The notes under the pieces are model-generated. The model searched no databases. It was not told the DNA's origin and saw nothing but the letters and a program-made list of their open reading frames with translations. From positions 20,580,829 through 20,644,828 of the forward strand of contig NC_053418.1 of the NCBI RefSeq assembly GCF_016859285.1: DNA of 64,000 bases. Reading direction: 5' to 3'. The stretch is from Xiphias gladius. Taxonomy: Eukaryota; Chordata; Actinopteri; Istiophoriformes; Xiphiidae. Below are positions 1-13,085 of the stretch, in pieces. Every line of letters begins with the position of its first letter. The first letter of the stretch is position 1. The translations under genes were made by a program, and so were the position numbers.

Positions 1-183
1 AAATGAATAGTTTATTAACCGATTAGTCAACTGATAAAGTATTAAATGGCAACAATTTTGATAACTGACTAATTGTAAACATATTTTTTTTATGCACTAA
101 TGCCACAAAAAAATAAAAAAAATCATTCGTACCAGCTTCTCAAATGTGAATATTTGCTAGTTTCGCCTAGTTTCCTATCATTG

Positions 184-217
<34 letters not shown>

Positions 218-720
218 AAAAAAAAAACATTTTCTGACATTATATACACTTAGCAATCAATTGATTATGAAAGAAAACAATTGTCATAATATATAAAAAT
301 AATTGACAGAAAAAAATGAAGCAATTTGATAAAACACAAATTTACAAGAAATTAACAAGACATATAAACTAAAACAGATCAGGTCGTAAAACTATATTTT
401 GACACAGTGTCTCTCTATAAGATGGAGGATGGAAGACCTGTTCTTCAAGTGGTGCAAATTTCAAACAAGTTGATCAAATTATGTAGACCCAAATAATATG
501 GAGTACACCTAGGGCTTTTGGGGTCCCTGGCATGTTTGACTGTAATAAAGCACTCAGACTCTTAGCAGGACAAAGTGAGATTAAGAAAATAACAGGACGT
601 GCATGAATGACTCAAGTTATGTAATGTTTTCATAAATTCAGCTTCAAGCTCTTCTTCTAGCTCTTCCTCTTGCTCCTCTTCTACCTCCTCCTCTCGCTCC
701 TCTTCTAACTCCTCCTCTAG
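1..720. repeat. Duplicated flank, copy A (with (TA)n and inverted purine module)
   Basis: Position 1 onward matches 16,157 onward almost base for base, apart from indels in the A-run and the TA microsatellite (about 187-213 here, much longer in copy B). The first 330 bases resemble the interspersed element at about 50,300-50,650 (shared words such as CCAGCTTCTCAAATG and TTTTGATAA-TGA). Around 640-720 lies a pyrimidine tract (CTCTTCTAGCTCTTCC type) that is the inverted form of the array's purine tract; it meets the first purine tract at CTCCTCTAGAGG. Because position 1 is already inside the duplication, the copy may extend to the left of the window. Confidence 0.85.
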
Positions 721-3700
721 AGGACACAAGAGTAGAGGAGGTGGGAGGGCAATATGAGATGTGAACCCTCTCATGTAAAAGGTAAATATTTCATGTTATT
801 TTCAGATGTATTAGATGCATTGATGGATTGTACCAGATTTTACCTGATTTCTGAAGTTTTTAACCTGCTTGTCTTCCATTTTCTTTTAGGGAGGGGTGAG
901 GAGAAGACAGGACACTAGAGTAGAGGACACAAGGGTAGAGGAGAGGAGAGGAGGCAGGAGGGCAATATGAGATGTGAACCTTGTCTTTTAAGAGGTAAAT
1001 ATTTCCTGTTATTATTTGATTTCATGCAGTGATCAAATGTACCTGTTTTTACCTGATTTCTAAAGTTGTTAACCTGCATTTTAACCTGCTTGTCTTCTTT
1101 TTTTCTTTTAGGAAGGTGATAGGAGAGGACACAAGGGTAGAGGAGAGGAGAGGAGGAGAGAGAGGAGAGGAGGGAGGGCAATATGAGATGTGAACCTTGT
1201 CTTTTAAAAGGTAAATATTTCCTGTTATTATCAGATTTCATACAGTAATGGATTGTACCTGTTTTTACCTGATTTCAAAATTTTTAAACTACAACCTCCT
1301 TGTCCTCCATTTTTTTTTGGGAGGAGAGAGGAGAGGAGGCGGGAGGGCAATATGAGATGTGAACCTTTTCTTCTAAAAGGCAAATATTTCCTGTTATTAT
1401 CAGATTTCATGCAGTGATGGATTGTACCTGTTTTTAACCTGATTTCTAAAGTTTTTAACCTGCTTGTCGACCATTTTTCTTTTAGGGAGGAGAGAGGAGA
1501 GGTGAGGAGGAGAGAGGAGAGGAGGCGGGAGGGCAATATGAGATGTGAACCTTGTCTTCTAAAAGGTGAATATTTCCTATTATTATCAGATTTCATGCAA
1601 TGATCAATTGTACCTGTTTTTACCTGATTTCTAAAGCTTTTAACCTGCTATTTAACCTGCTCGTCTTCCATTTTTCTTTCAGGAGGAGAGAGGAGAGGAG
1701 AGGTGAGGAGAGGAGAGAGGAGAGGAGGCGGGAGGGCAATATGAGATGTAAACCTTGTCTTTAGGTAAATATTTCCTATTATTATCAGATTTCATGCAGT
1801 GATCAATTGTACCTGGGTTTACCTGATTTCTAAAGTTTTTAACCTGCTATTTAACCTGCTTTTCTTCCATTTTTCTTTCAGGGAGGAGAGAGGAGAGGAG
1901 AGGAGGAGAGAGGAGAGGAGGCGGGAGGGCAATATGAGATGTGAACCTTGTCTTTAGGTAAATATTTCCTATTATTATCAGATTTCATGCAGTGATCAAA
2001 TGTACCCGTTTTTACCTGATTTCTAAAGTTTTTAACCTGGTACTTAACCTGCTCGTCTTCCATTTTTCTTTCAGGGAGAGAGAGGAGAGGTAGGGAGAGG
2101 AGGAGAGAGGAGAGGAGGCGGAGGGCAATATGAGATGTAAACCTTGTCTTTAAAAGGTAAATATTTCCTATTATTATCAGATTTCATGCAATGATCAATT
2201 GTACCTGTTTTACCTTATTTCTAAAGTTTTTAACCTGGTATTTAACCTGCTCGTCTTCCATTTTTCTTTCAGGGAGGAGAGAGGAGAGGACACAAGGGTA
2301 GAGGAGAGGAGGAGAGAGGAGAGGAGGCGGGAGGGCAATATGAGATGTAAACCTTGTCTTTAGGTAAATATTTCCTATTATTATCAGATTTCATGCAATG
2401 ATCAATTGTACCTGTTTTACCTGATTTCTAAAGTTTTTAACCTGCTATTTAACCTGCTTTTCTTCCATTTTTCTTTCAGGGAGGAGAGAGGAGAGGACAC
2501 AAGGGTAGAGGAGAGGAGAGGAGGAGAGAGGAGAGGAGGCGGGAGGGCAATATGAGATGTGAACCTTGTCTTTAGGTAAATATTTCCTATTATTATCAGA
2601 TTTCATGCAGTGATCAAATGTACCCGTTTTTACCTGATTTCTAAAGTTTTAACCTGGGACTTAACCTGCTCGTTCCTTCCATTTTTCTTTCAGGGAGGAG
2701 AGGAGAGAGGAGAGAGGAGAGGAGGAGGAGAGAGGAGAGGAGGCGGGAGGGCAATATGAGATGTGAACCTTGTCTTTAGGTAAATATTTCCTATTATTAT
2801 CAGATTTCATGCAGTGATCAAATGTACCCGTTTTTACCTGATTTCTAAAGTTTTTAACCTGCTACTTAACCTGCTTGTCTTCCATTTTTCTTTTAGGGAG
2901 GAGAGAGGAGAGGTGAGGAGGAGAGAGGAGAGGAGGCGGGAGGGCAATATGAGATGTAAACCTTGTCTTTAGGTAAATATTTCCTATTATTATCAGATTT
3001 CATGCAATGATCAATTGTACCTGTTTTTACCTGATTTCTAAAGTTTTTAACCTGGTACTTAACCTGCTCGTCTTCCATTTTTCTTTCAGGGAGGAGAGGA
3101 GAGGACACAAGGGTAGAGAGAGAGAGAGAGGAGAGAGGAGAGGAGCGGGGAGGGCAATATGAGATGTAAACCTTGTCTTTAGGTAAATATTTCCTATTAT
3201 TATCAGATTTCATGCAATGATCAATTGTACCCGTTTTACCTGATTTCTAAAGTTTTAACCTGGTACTTAACCTGCTCTTCCATTTTTCTTTCAGGGAGGA
3301 GAGAGGAGAGGACACAAGGGTAGAGGAGAGGAGAGAGAGGAGAGAGGAGAGGAGGCAGGAGGGCAATATGAGATGTAAACCTTGTCTTTAGGTAAATATT
3401 TCCTATTATTATCAGATTTCATGCAATGATCAATTGTACCTGTTTTTACCTGATTTCTAAAGTTTTTAACCTGGTACTTAACCTGCTCGTCTTCCATTTT
3501 CTTTCAGGGAGGAGAGAGGAGAGGACACAAGGGTAGAGGAGAGGAGAGGAGGCGGGAGGGCAATATGAGATGTAAACCTTGTCTTTAGGTAAATATTTCC
3601 TATTATTATCAGATTTCATGCAATGATCAATTGTACCTGTTTTTACCTGATTTCTAAAGTTTTTAACCTGGTACTTAACCTGCTCGTCTTCCATTTTTCT

Positions 3701-6700
3701 TTCAGGGAGGAGAGAGGAGAGGACACAAGGGTAGAGGAGAGGAGAGGAGGAGAGAGGAGAGGAGGCGGGAGGCAATATGAGATGTAAACCTTGTCTTTAG
3801 GTAAATATTTCCTATTATTATCAGATTTCATGCAATGATCAATTGTACCCGTTTTACCTGATTTCTAAAGTTTTTAACCTGGTACTTAACCTGCTCGTCT
3901 TCCATTTTTCTTTCAGGGAGGAGAGAGGAGAGGACACAAGGGTAGAGGAGAGGAGAGGAGGAGAGAGAGGAGAGGAGGCGGGAGGGCAATATGAGATGTA
4001 AACCTTGTCTTTAGGTAAATATTTCCTATTATTATCAGATTTCATGCAATGATCAATTGTACCTGTTTTACCTGATTTCTAAAGTTTTTAACCTGGTACT
4101 TAACCTGCTCGTCTTCCATTTTTCTTTCAGGGAGGAGAGAGGAGAGGACACAAGTGTAGAGGAGAGAGGAGAGGAGGAGAGAGAGGAGGCGGAGGGCAAT
4201 ATGAGATGTAAACCTTGTCTTTAGGTAAATATTTCCTATTATTATCAGATTTCATGCAGTGATCAAATATACCCGTTTTTACCTGATTTCTAAAGTTTTT
4301 AACCTGGTACTTAACCTGCTCGTCTTCCATTTTTCTTTCAGGGAGGAGAGAGGAGAGGTGAGGGGGAGAGAGGAGAGGAGGCGGGAGGGCAATATGAGAT
4401 GTGAACCTTGTCTTTTAAAAGGTAAATATTTCCTATTATTATCAGATTTCATGCAGTGATCAAATGTACCTTTTTTTACCTGATTTCTAAAGTTTTTAAC
4501 CTGCTTTTTAACCTGCTTGTCTTCTTTTTTTCTTTTAGGGAGGAGAGAGGAGAGGTGAGGAGGAGAGGAGCCGGGAGGGCAATATGAGATGTAAACCTTG
4601 TCTTTAGGTAAATATTTCCTATTATTATCAGATTTCATGCAGTGATCAAATGTACCTGTTTTTACCTGATTTCTAAAGTTTTTAACCTGGTACTTAACCT
4701 GCTCGTCTTCCATTTTTCTTTCAGGGAGGAGAGGAGAGGACACAAGGGTAGAGGAGAGGAGAGGAGGAGAGAGGAGAGGAGGCGGGAGGGCAATATGAGA
4801 TGTAAACCTTGTCTTTAGGTAAATATTTCCTATTATTATCAGATTTCATGCAGTGATCAAATATACCCGTTTTTACCTGATTTCTAAAGTTTTTAACCTG
4901 GTACTTAACCTGCTCGTCTTCCATTTTTCTTTCAGGGAGGAGAGAGGAGAGGTGAGGGGGAGAGAGGAGAGGAGGCGGGAGGGCAATATGAGATGTGAAC
5001 CTTGTCTTTTAAAAGGTAAATATTTCCTATTATTATCAGATTTCATGCAATGATCAAATATACCTTTTTTTTACCTGATTTCTAAAGTTTTTAACCTGGT
5101 ACTTAACCTGCTTGTCTTCTTTTTTTCTTTTAGGGAGGAGAGAGGAGAGGTGAGGAGGAGAGAGGAGAGGCGGGAGGGCAATATGAGATGTAAACCTTGT
5201 CTTTAGGTAAATATTTCCTATTATTATCAGATTTCATGCAATGATCAATTGTACCTTTTTTTTACCTGATTTCTAAAGTTTTTAACCTGGTACTTAACCT
5301 GCTCGTCTTCCATTTTTCTTTCAGGGAGGAGAGAGGAGAGGACACAAGGGTAGAGGAGAGGAGATGAGGAGAGAGAGGAGGCGGGAGGGCAATATGAGAT
5401 GTAAACCTTGTCTTTAGGTAAATATTTCCTATTATTATCAGATTTCATGCAATGATCAATTGTACCTGTTTTTACCTGATTTCTAAAGTTTTTAACCTGG
5501 TACTTAACCTGCTCGTCTTCCATTTTTCTTTCAGGGAGGAGAGGAGAGGACACAAGGGTAGAGGAGAGAGGAGAGGAGGAGAGAGGAGAGGAGGCGGGAG
5601 GGCAATATGAGATGTAAACCTTGTCTTTAGGTAAATATTTCCTATTATTATCAGATTTCATGCAATGATCAATTGTACCTGTTTTTACCTGATTTCTAAA
5701 GTTTTTAACCTGGTACTTAACCTGCTCGTCTTCCATTTTTCTTTCAGGGAGGAGAGAGGAGAGGACACAAGGTGAGAGGAGAGGAGAGGAGAGAGGGAGA
5801 GGAGGCGGGAGGGCAATATGAGATGTAAACCTTGTCTTTAGGTAAATATTTCCTATTATTATCAGATTTCATGCAATGATCAATTGTACCTGTTTTACCT
5901 GATTTCTAAAGTTTTAACCTGGTACTTAACCTGCTCGTCTTCCATTTTTCTTTCAGGGAGGAGAGAGGAGAGGACACAAGGGTAGAGGAGAGAGGAGAGG
6001 AGGAGAGAGGAGAGGAGGCAGGAGGGCAATATGAGATGTAAACCTTGTCTTTAGGTAAATATTTCCTATTATTATCAGATTTCATGCAATGATCAATTGT
6101 ACCTGTTTTTACCTGATTTCTAAAGTTTTTAACCTGGTACTTAACCTGCTCGTCTTCCATTTTTCTTTCAGGGGGGAGAGAGGAGAGGACACAAGGGTAG
6201 AGGAGAGGAGAGGAGGAGAGAGGAGAGGAGGCGGGAGGGCAATATGAGATGTAAACCTTGTCTTTAGGTAAATATTTCCTATTATTATCAGATTTCATGC
6301 AATGATCAATTGTACCTGTTTTTACCTGATTTCTAAAGTTTTTAACCTGGTACTTAACCTGCTCGTCTTCCATTTTTCTTTCAGGGAGGAGAGAGGAGAG
6401 GACACAAGGGTAGAGGAGAGGAGAGGAGTAGAGAGGAGAGGGAGGCGGAGGCCAATATGAGATGTAAACCTTGTCTTTAGGTAAATATTTCCTATTATTA
6501 TCAGATTTCATGCAATGATCAATTGTACCTTTTTTACCTGATTTATAAAGTTTTTAACCTGGTACTTAACCTGCTCTGTCTTCATTTTTTCTTTCAGGGA
6601 GGAGAGAGGAGAGGACACAAGGGTAGAGGAGAGGAGAGGAGGAGAGAGGAGAGGAGGCGGGAGGGCAATATGAGATGTAAACCTTGTCTTTAGGTAAATA

Positions 6701-9700
6701 TTTCCTATTATTATCAGATTTCATGCAATGATCAATTGTACCCGTTTTACTTGATTTCTAAAGTTTTTAACCTGGTACTTAACCTGCTCTGCTTCCATTT
6801 TTCTTTCAGGGAGGAGAGAGGAGAGGACACAAGGGTAGAGGAGAGGAGAGGAGGAGAGAGGAGAGGAGGCGGGAGGGCAATATGAGATGTAAACCTTGTC
6901 TTTAGGTAAATATTTCCTATTATTATCAGATTTCATGCAATGATCAATTGTACCTGTTTTACCTGATTTCTAAAGTTTTAACCTGGTACTTAACCTGCCT
7001 GTCTTCCATTTTTCTTTCAGGGAGGAGAGAGAGAGAGGACACAAGGGTAGAGAGGAGAGGAGAGAGAGGAGAGGAGGCGGAGGGCAATATGAGATGTAAA
7101 CCTTGTCTTTAGGTAAATATTTCCTATTATTATCAGATTTCATGCAATGATCAATTGTACCTGCTTTTACCTGATTTCTAAATTTTTTAACCTGGTACTT
7201 AACCTGCTCGTCATTTTTTCTTTCAGGGAGGAGAGAGGAGAGGTGAGGGGGAGAGAGGAGAGGAGGCGGGAGGGCAATATGAGATGTGAACCTTGTCTTT
7301 TAAAAGGTAAATATTTCCTATTATTATCAGATTTCATGCAGTGATCAAATATACCTTTTTTTTACCTGATTTCTAAAGTTTTAACCTGGTACTTAACCTG
7401 CTTGTTCCATTTTTCTTTCAGGGAGGAGAGAGAGGGTAGAGGAGAGGAGAGAGGAGAGGAGGCGGGAGGGCAATATGAGATGTAAACCTTGTCTTTAGGT
7501 AAATATTTCCTATTATTATCAGATTTCATGCAATGATCAATTGTACCTGTTTTTACCTGATTTCTAAAGTTTTTAACCTGGTACTTAACCTGCTTGCCTT
7601 CCATTTTTCTTTCAGGGAGGAGAGAGAGAGGACACAAGGGGGAGAGGAGAGGCGGAGAGAGGAGAGGAGGCGGGAGGGCAATATGAGATGTAAACCTTGT
7701 CTTTAGGTAAATATTTCCTATTATTATCAGATTTCATGCAATGATCAATTGTACCTGTTTTACCTGATTTCTAAAGTTTTAACCTGGTACTTAACCTGCT
7801 CTTCTTCAATTTTTATTTCAGGGAGGAGAGAGGAGAGGACACAAGGGTAGAGGAGAGGAGGAGAGAGAGGAGAGGAGGCGGAGGGCAATATGAGATGTAA
7901 ACCTTGTCTTTAGGTAAATATTTCCTATTATTATCAGATTTCATGCAATGATCAATTGTACCTGTTTTTACCTGATTTCTAAAGTTTTTAACCTGGTACT
8001 TAACCTGCTCGTCTTCCATTTTTCTTTCAGGGAGGAGAGGAGAGGACACAAGGGTAGAGGAGAGGAGAGGAGGAGAGAGGAGAGGAGGCGGGAGGGCAAT
8101 ATGAGATGTAAACCTTGTCTTTAGGTAAATATTTCCTATTATTATCAGATTTCATGCAGTGATCAAATATACCCTTTTTACCTGATTTCTAAAGTTTTTA
8201 ACCTGGTACTTAACCTGCTCGTCTTCCATTTTTCTTTCAGGGAGGAGAGAGGAGAGGTGAGGGGGAGAGAGGAGAGGAGGCGGGAGGGCAATATGAGATG
8301 TGAACCTTGTCTTTAGGTAAATATTTCCTATTATTATCAGATTTCATGCAGTGATCAAATGTACCTTTTTTTACCTGATTTCTAAAGTTTTTAACCTGCT
8401 TTTTAACCTGCTTGTCTTCTTTTTTTCTTTTAGGGAGGAGAGAGGAGAGGACACAAGGGTAGAGGAGAGGAGTGGAGGAGAGAGGAGAGGAGGCAGGGCA
8501 ATATGAGATGTGAACCTTGTCTTTAGGTAAATATTTCCTATTATTATCAGATTTCATGCAGTGATCAATTGTACCTGTTTTTACCTGATTTCTAAAGCTT
8601 TTAACCTGCTTTTTAACCTGCTCCTCTTCCTTTTTTTCTTTTAGGGAGGAGAGAGGAGAGGACACAAAGAGGAGAGGAGAGAGAGGAGGAGAGGAGAGGA
8701 GGCGGGAGGGCAATATGAGATGTAAACCTTGTCTTTAAAGGTATTTTCTATTATTATCAGATTTCATGCAGTGATGGATTGTACCTGTTTTTACCTGATT
8801 TCTAAAGCTTTTAACCTGCTATTTAACCCTCTTTTCTTCCTTTTTTCTTTTAGGGAGGAGAGAGGAGAGGTGAGGAGGAGAGAGGAGAGGAGGTGGGAGG
8901 GCAATATGAGATGTAAACCTTGTCTTTAGATAAATATTTCCTATTATTATCAGATTTCATGCAATGATCAATTGTACCTGTTTTACCTGATTTCTAAAGC
9001 TTTTATCCTGCTTTTTAACCTGCTTGTCTTACTTTTTTCTTTTAGGGAGGAGAGAGGAGAGGACACAAGGTTAGAGGAGAGGTGAGGAGGAGACAGGAGA
9101 GGAGGCGGGAGGGCAGTATGAGATGTAAACCTTGTCTTTAGGTAAATATTTCCTATTATTATCAGATTTCATTCAATGGTCAATTGTACCTGTTTTTACC
9201 TGATTTCTAAAGCTTTTAACCTGCTATTTAACCTGCTTGTCGACCATTTTTCTTTAAGGGAGGAGAGAGAAGAGGTGAGGAGGAGAGAGGAGAGGAGGCG
9301 GGAGGGCAATATGAGATGTAAACCTTGTCTTTAGGTAAATATTTTCTATTATTATCAGATTTCATGCAATGATCAATTGTACCTGTTTTTACCTGATTTC
9401 TAAAGCTTTTAACCTGGTATTTAACCTGCTTGTCTTCCATTTTTCTTTCAGGGAGGAGAGGAGAGGACACAAGGGTAGAGGAGAGGAGAGGAGGAGAGAG
9501 AGAGGAGGCAGGAGGGCAATATGAGATGTAAACCTTGTCTTTAGGTAAATATTTTCCTGTTATTATCAGATTTCATGCAATGATCAATTGTACCTGTTTT
9601 TACCTGATTTCTAAAGTTTTTAACCTGGTATTTAACCTGCTTGTCTTCCATTTTTCTTTAAGGGAGGGAGAGAGAGGACAAGAGGTGAGGAGGAGAGAGG

Positions 9701-11081
9701 AGAGGAGGCGGAGGGCAATATGAGATGTAAACCTTGTCTTTAGGTAAATATTTCCTATTATCAGATTTCATGCAATGATCAATTGTACCTGTTTTACCTG
9801 ATTTCTAAAGTTTTAACCTGGTACTTAACCTGCTCGTCTTCCATTTTCTTTCAGGGAGGAGAGAGGAGAGGACACAAGGTAGAGGAGAGGAGAGAGGAGA
9901 GGAGGAGAGGAGGCGGGAGGGCAATATGAGATGTAAACCTTGTCTTTAGGTAAATATTTCCTATTATTATCAGATTTCATTCAATGGTCAATTGTACCTG
10001 TTTTTACCTGATTTCTAAAGCTTTTAACCTGGTATTTAACCTGCTTGTCGACCATTTTTCTTTAAGGGAGGAGAGAGGACAGGACACAAGGGTAGGAGAG
10101 GAGGAGAGAGGAGAGAGAGGAGGCTGGAGGGCAATATGAGATGTAAACCTTGTCTTTAAGAGGTAAATATTTCCTGTTATTATCAGATTTCATGCAGTGA
10201 TGGATTGTACCTGTTTTACCTGATTTCTAAAGCTTAACCTGCTATTTAACCTGCTTGTCTTCCTTTTTTCTTTAAGGGAGGAGAGAGGAGAGGTGAGGAG
10301 GAGAGAGGAGAGTTGGCGGGAGGGCAATATGAGATGTAAACCTTGTCTTTAGGTAAATATTTCCTATTATTATCAGATTTCATGCAACTATCAATTGTAC
10401 CTGTTTTTACCTGATTTCTAAAGTTTTTAACTTGCCATTTAACCTGCTGATCTTCTTTTTTTCTTTTAGGGAGGAGAGAAGAGAGGACACAAGGGTAGAG
10501 GAGAGGAGAGGAGGAGAGAGGAGAGGAGGCAGGAGGGCAATATGAGATGTGAACCTTGTCTTATAAAAGGTAAATATTTCCTGTTATTATCAGATTTCAT
10601 GCAATGATCAGTTGTATCTGTTTTTACCTGATTTCTAAAGTTTTTAACCTGCTTGTCTTCTTTTTTTCTTTTAGGGAGAGAGGAAAGGACCTGATTTTAC
10701 CTGATTTCTAAAGCTTTAACCTGCTATTTCACCTGCTTGTCGACCATTTTTCTTTAAGGGAGGTGAGAGGAGAGGTGAGGGGGAGAGAGGAGAGGAGGCG
10801 GGAGGGCAATATGAGATGTGAACCTTGTCTTTAGGTAAATATTTTCTATTATTATCAGATTTCATGCAATGATCAATTGTACCTGTTTTTACCTGATTTC
10901 TAAAACTTTTAACCTGGTATTTAACCTGCTTGTCGAGCATTTTTCTTTTAAGGGAGGAGAGAGGAGGTGAGGAGGAGAGGAGAGAGGGCGGGAGGGCAAT
11001 ATGAGATGTAAACCCTTGTCTTTGGGTAAATATTTCCTATTATTATCAGATTTCATGCAGTGATCAAATATACCTTTTTTT
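721..11081 (+). repeat. Tandem array block A, about 51 units of roughly 205 bp
   Basis: The marker GCAATATGAGATGT recurs at about 752, 963, 1179, 1348, 1534, 1738 and so on to 10,998, with spacing 169-216 bp (mostly 190-213). Each unit has a nearly pure purine body of variable length (GGAGGAGAGAGGAGAGG...), a conserved segment ending GTAAATATT, the segment TTATTATCAGATTTCATGCA, four spaced ACCTG words, TTAACCTG, a pyrimidine run and CAG or TAG. Most length variation is in the purine body. Two subtypes occur: CCTTGTCTTTAG|GTAAAT and CCTTGTCTTTTAAAAG|GTAAAT. Reading frames across units are not maintained, so this is not a conventional coding gene. It may be a minisatellite/satellite derived from an exon-intron unit. 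Confidence 0.95.
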
Positions 11082-11581
11082 NNNNNNNNNNNNNNNNNNN
11101 NNNNNNNNNNNNNNNNNNNNNNNNNNNNNNNNNNNNNNNNNNNNNNNNNNNNNNNNNNNNNNNNNNNNNNNNNNNNNNNNNNNNNNNNNNNNNNNNNNNN
11201 NNNNNNNNNNNNNNNNNNNNNNNNNNNNNNNNNNNNNNNNNNNNNNNNNNNNNNNNNNNNNNNNNNNNNNNNNNNNNNNNNNNNNNNNNNNNNNNNNNNN
11301 NNNNNNNNNNNNNNNNNNNNNNNNNNNNNNNNNNNNNNNNNNNNNNNNNNNNNNNNNNNNNNNNNNNNNNNNNNNNNNNNNNNNNNNNNNNNNNNNNNNN
11401 NNNNNNNNNNNNNNNNNNNNNNNNNNNNNNNNNNNNNNNNNNNNNNNNNNNNNNNNNNNNNNNNNNNNNNNNNNNNNNNNNNNNNNNNNNNNNNNNNNNN
11501 NNNNNNNNNNNNNNNNNNNNNNNNNNNNNNNNNNNNNNNNNNNNNNNNNNNNNNNNNNNNNNNNNNNNNNNNNNNNNNNNN
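11082..11581. other. Assembly gap of exactly 500 N
   Basis: The run of N begins inside a repeat unit and ends in single-copy sequence. The round length of 500 suggests a placeholder rather than a measured gap, so the true length of array block A is unknown. Open frames drawn across it are meaningless. Confidence 0.99.
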
Positions 11582-12146
11582 CTTGGGAAAGCCTGTGAGT
11601 CTTGTTGGAGTGTTTCAGCGGTGATCTTAAAACAATGTTTGCGATGCATAATCTTTGTTGGCGTGTTTTCCATCATCTCTCATATTTGTCATATGCTTGT
11701 GCTCTCTCTAACTGTCAAAGATCCTGTATCCCCGAGTCCAAAGAAGACCTTATAAGTGCAACAAAAATATCACCCCCAGGGTCTTGATAGGCTAAGAGTA
11801 GCCTGTTGGGGGTTGAGATGGCTGCAGTACAGAGACAGAGGAGAGCACACATCTTTTTTGAGAGATGTTTGTAGTGATTGTCAAATATGGCCTTGGTCAT
11901 TATGAACAATACATTATCTGATGCAATATTTCTAATTTGGACTAGGGATGTTGGTGTAGCTGCCGCTTTCTTGTAAGCTGTGACCTCCAAACACACTTCT
12001 GATTGGATGTTACGCCCCTTATATTGCGTTGTTCAGTAGTGCAAATGACAGGAACACAGCAGGCAACAATTAAGTTAAATCCTTGTGTCTGACTGTTCCT
12101 TTTCCGAGCATATTTGTCATTAATCATTGTGATCACTTGAGAGCTA
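11582..12146. other. Single-copy segment between the gap and an array remnant
   Basis: About 565 bases of non-repetitive sequence interrupt the array. I see no protein-like frame, no clear transposon ends and no RNA gene. The array resumes directly at about 12,147 (ACAACCTGCTTGTCTTCC), so this is either an insertion into the array or sequence placed here by assembly next to the gap. Confidence 0.6.
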
Positions 12147-12650
12147 CAACCTGCTTGTCTTCCACTTTTCTTTTAGGGAGGGGTGAGGAGAGGAGAGGAC
12201 ACTAGAGTAGAGGACACTAGAGAAGAGGAGAGGAGGTGGGAGGGCAATATGAGATGTGAACCTTCTCAAATAAAAGGTATATATTTCCTATTATTATCAG
12301 ATTTCCTGCAATGATCAATTCTACCTGTTTTTACCTGATTTCTAAAGCTTTTAACCTGCTATTTAACCTGCTTGTCGACCATTTTTCTTTAAGGGAGGAG
12401 AGAGGAGAGGAGGCGGGAGGGCAATATGAGATGTGAACCTTGTCTTCTAAAAGGTAAATATTTCCTGTTATTATCAGATTTCATGCAATGATCAGTTGTA
12501 TCTGTTTTTACCTGATTTCTAAAGTTTTTAACCTGCTTGTCTTCTTTTTTTCTTTTAGGGAGGAGAGAGGAAAGGACACAAGGGTAGAGGAGAGGAGAGG
12601 AGGAGAGAGGAGAGGAGGCGGGCGGGCAATATGAGATGTGAACCCTGAGT
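12147..12650 (+). repeat. Array remnant, three units
   Basis: Three further units of the same repeat are present, with the GCAATATGAGATGT marker at about 12,247, 12,422 and 12,628. They carry the same AG-purine body-GTAAATATT layout. The last unit stops right after ATGAGATGTGAACC, at the edge of the tail-like sequence that follows. Confidence 0.93.
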
Positions 12651-12651
12651 G

Positions 12652-12720
12652 TTGGGCAACTGTAGCAAAGCAATTTTCCTGCAGGGATCATTAAAGTTTT
12701 TCTCAATCGGATTCTTTTGT
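12652..12720 (+). repeat. Retroelement 3'-tail-like fragment
   Basis: The words GCAATTTTCCTGCAGGGATC and ATTAAAGTTTTTCTCAATC resemble the tail shared by many fish non-LTR elements (GCAATTTCCC..GGGATCAATAAAGTTTTTCTGAATC type). Only the tail is visible. It sits exactly where the array stops, so it may mark an insertion point. Confidence 0.4.
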
Positions 12721-13085
12721 TATAACATTCTATAGATGATAATGATAATCTATTTTTATTGAAGAGGTTAATGTATATTAAGTTATATTTATTTTACGTT
12801 ATTCATTAATGTAAAGAGGATTTTCCATTGAAGAATTTGACAATTAAAATGACATTTCAACTGCAAAACATGGCCTTTTGCACATTTCTTATAGAGGATA
12901 ACAGTCTTGCATCAAATAGTGAATTCCACTGTATGCAGATTGTGTCATGCATGTCTGCACAGTGCTATGTTGTCGGGGTTGGCGTGGCCCGTGGTGGTGG
13001 GGTTCCAACTGAAGAAAACATCTCTGTAATTGTAATTGTAATTGTTTGTTGGAGAGCTATTTTGAAAGGTCTGGCTGCATCTTAG

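Noticed and set aside
562-774. Poly-glutamate frames at 562-774 and 16,749-16,961 (minus)
   Set aside because: The Glu run is the inverted CTC/CTT tract. Both copies are identical because the flank is duplicated, not because of protein conservation.
2893-8713. Many minus-strand frames of 60-200 codons sharing MEDEQVKYQVKNFRNQ and SDNNRKYLP
   Set aside because: They are the tandem repeat read in one frame. Unit lengths vary by amounts not divisible by three, so the frame switches from unit to unit, and Ser/Pro/Leu stretches are just the complement of the purine tract. Not listed as coding genes.
11053-11755. Long frames spanning the run of N
   Set aside because: They consist almost entirely of unknown residues from the gap.
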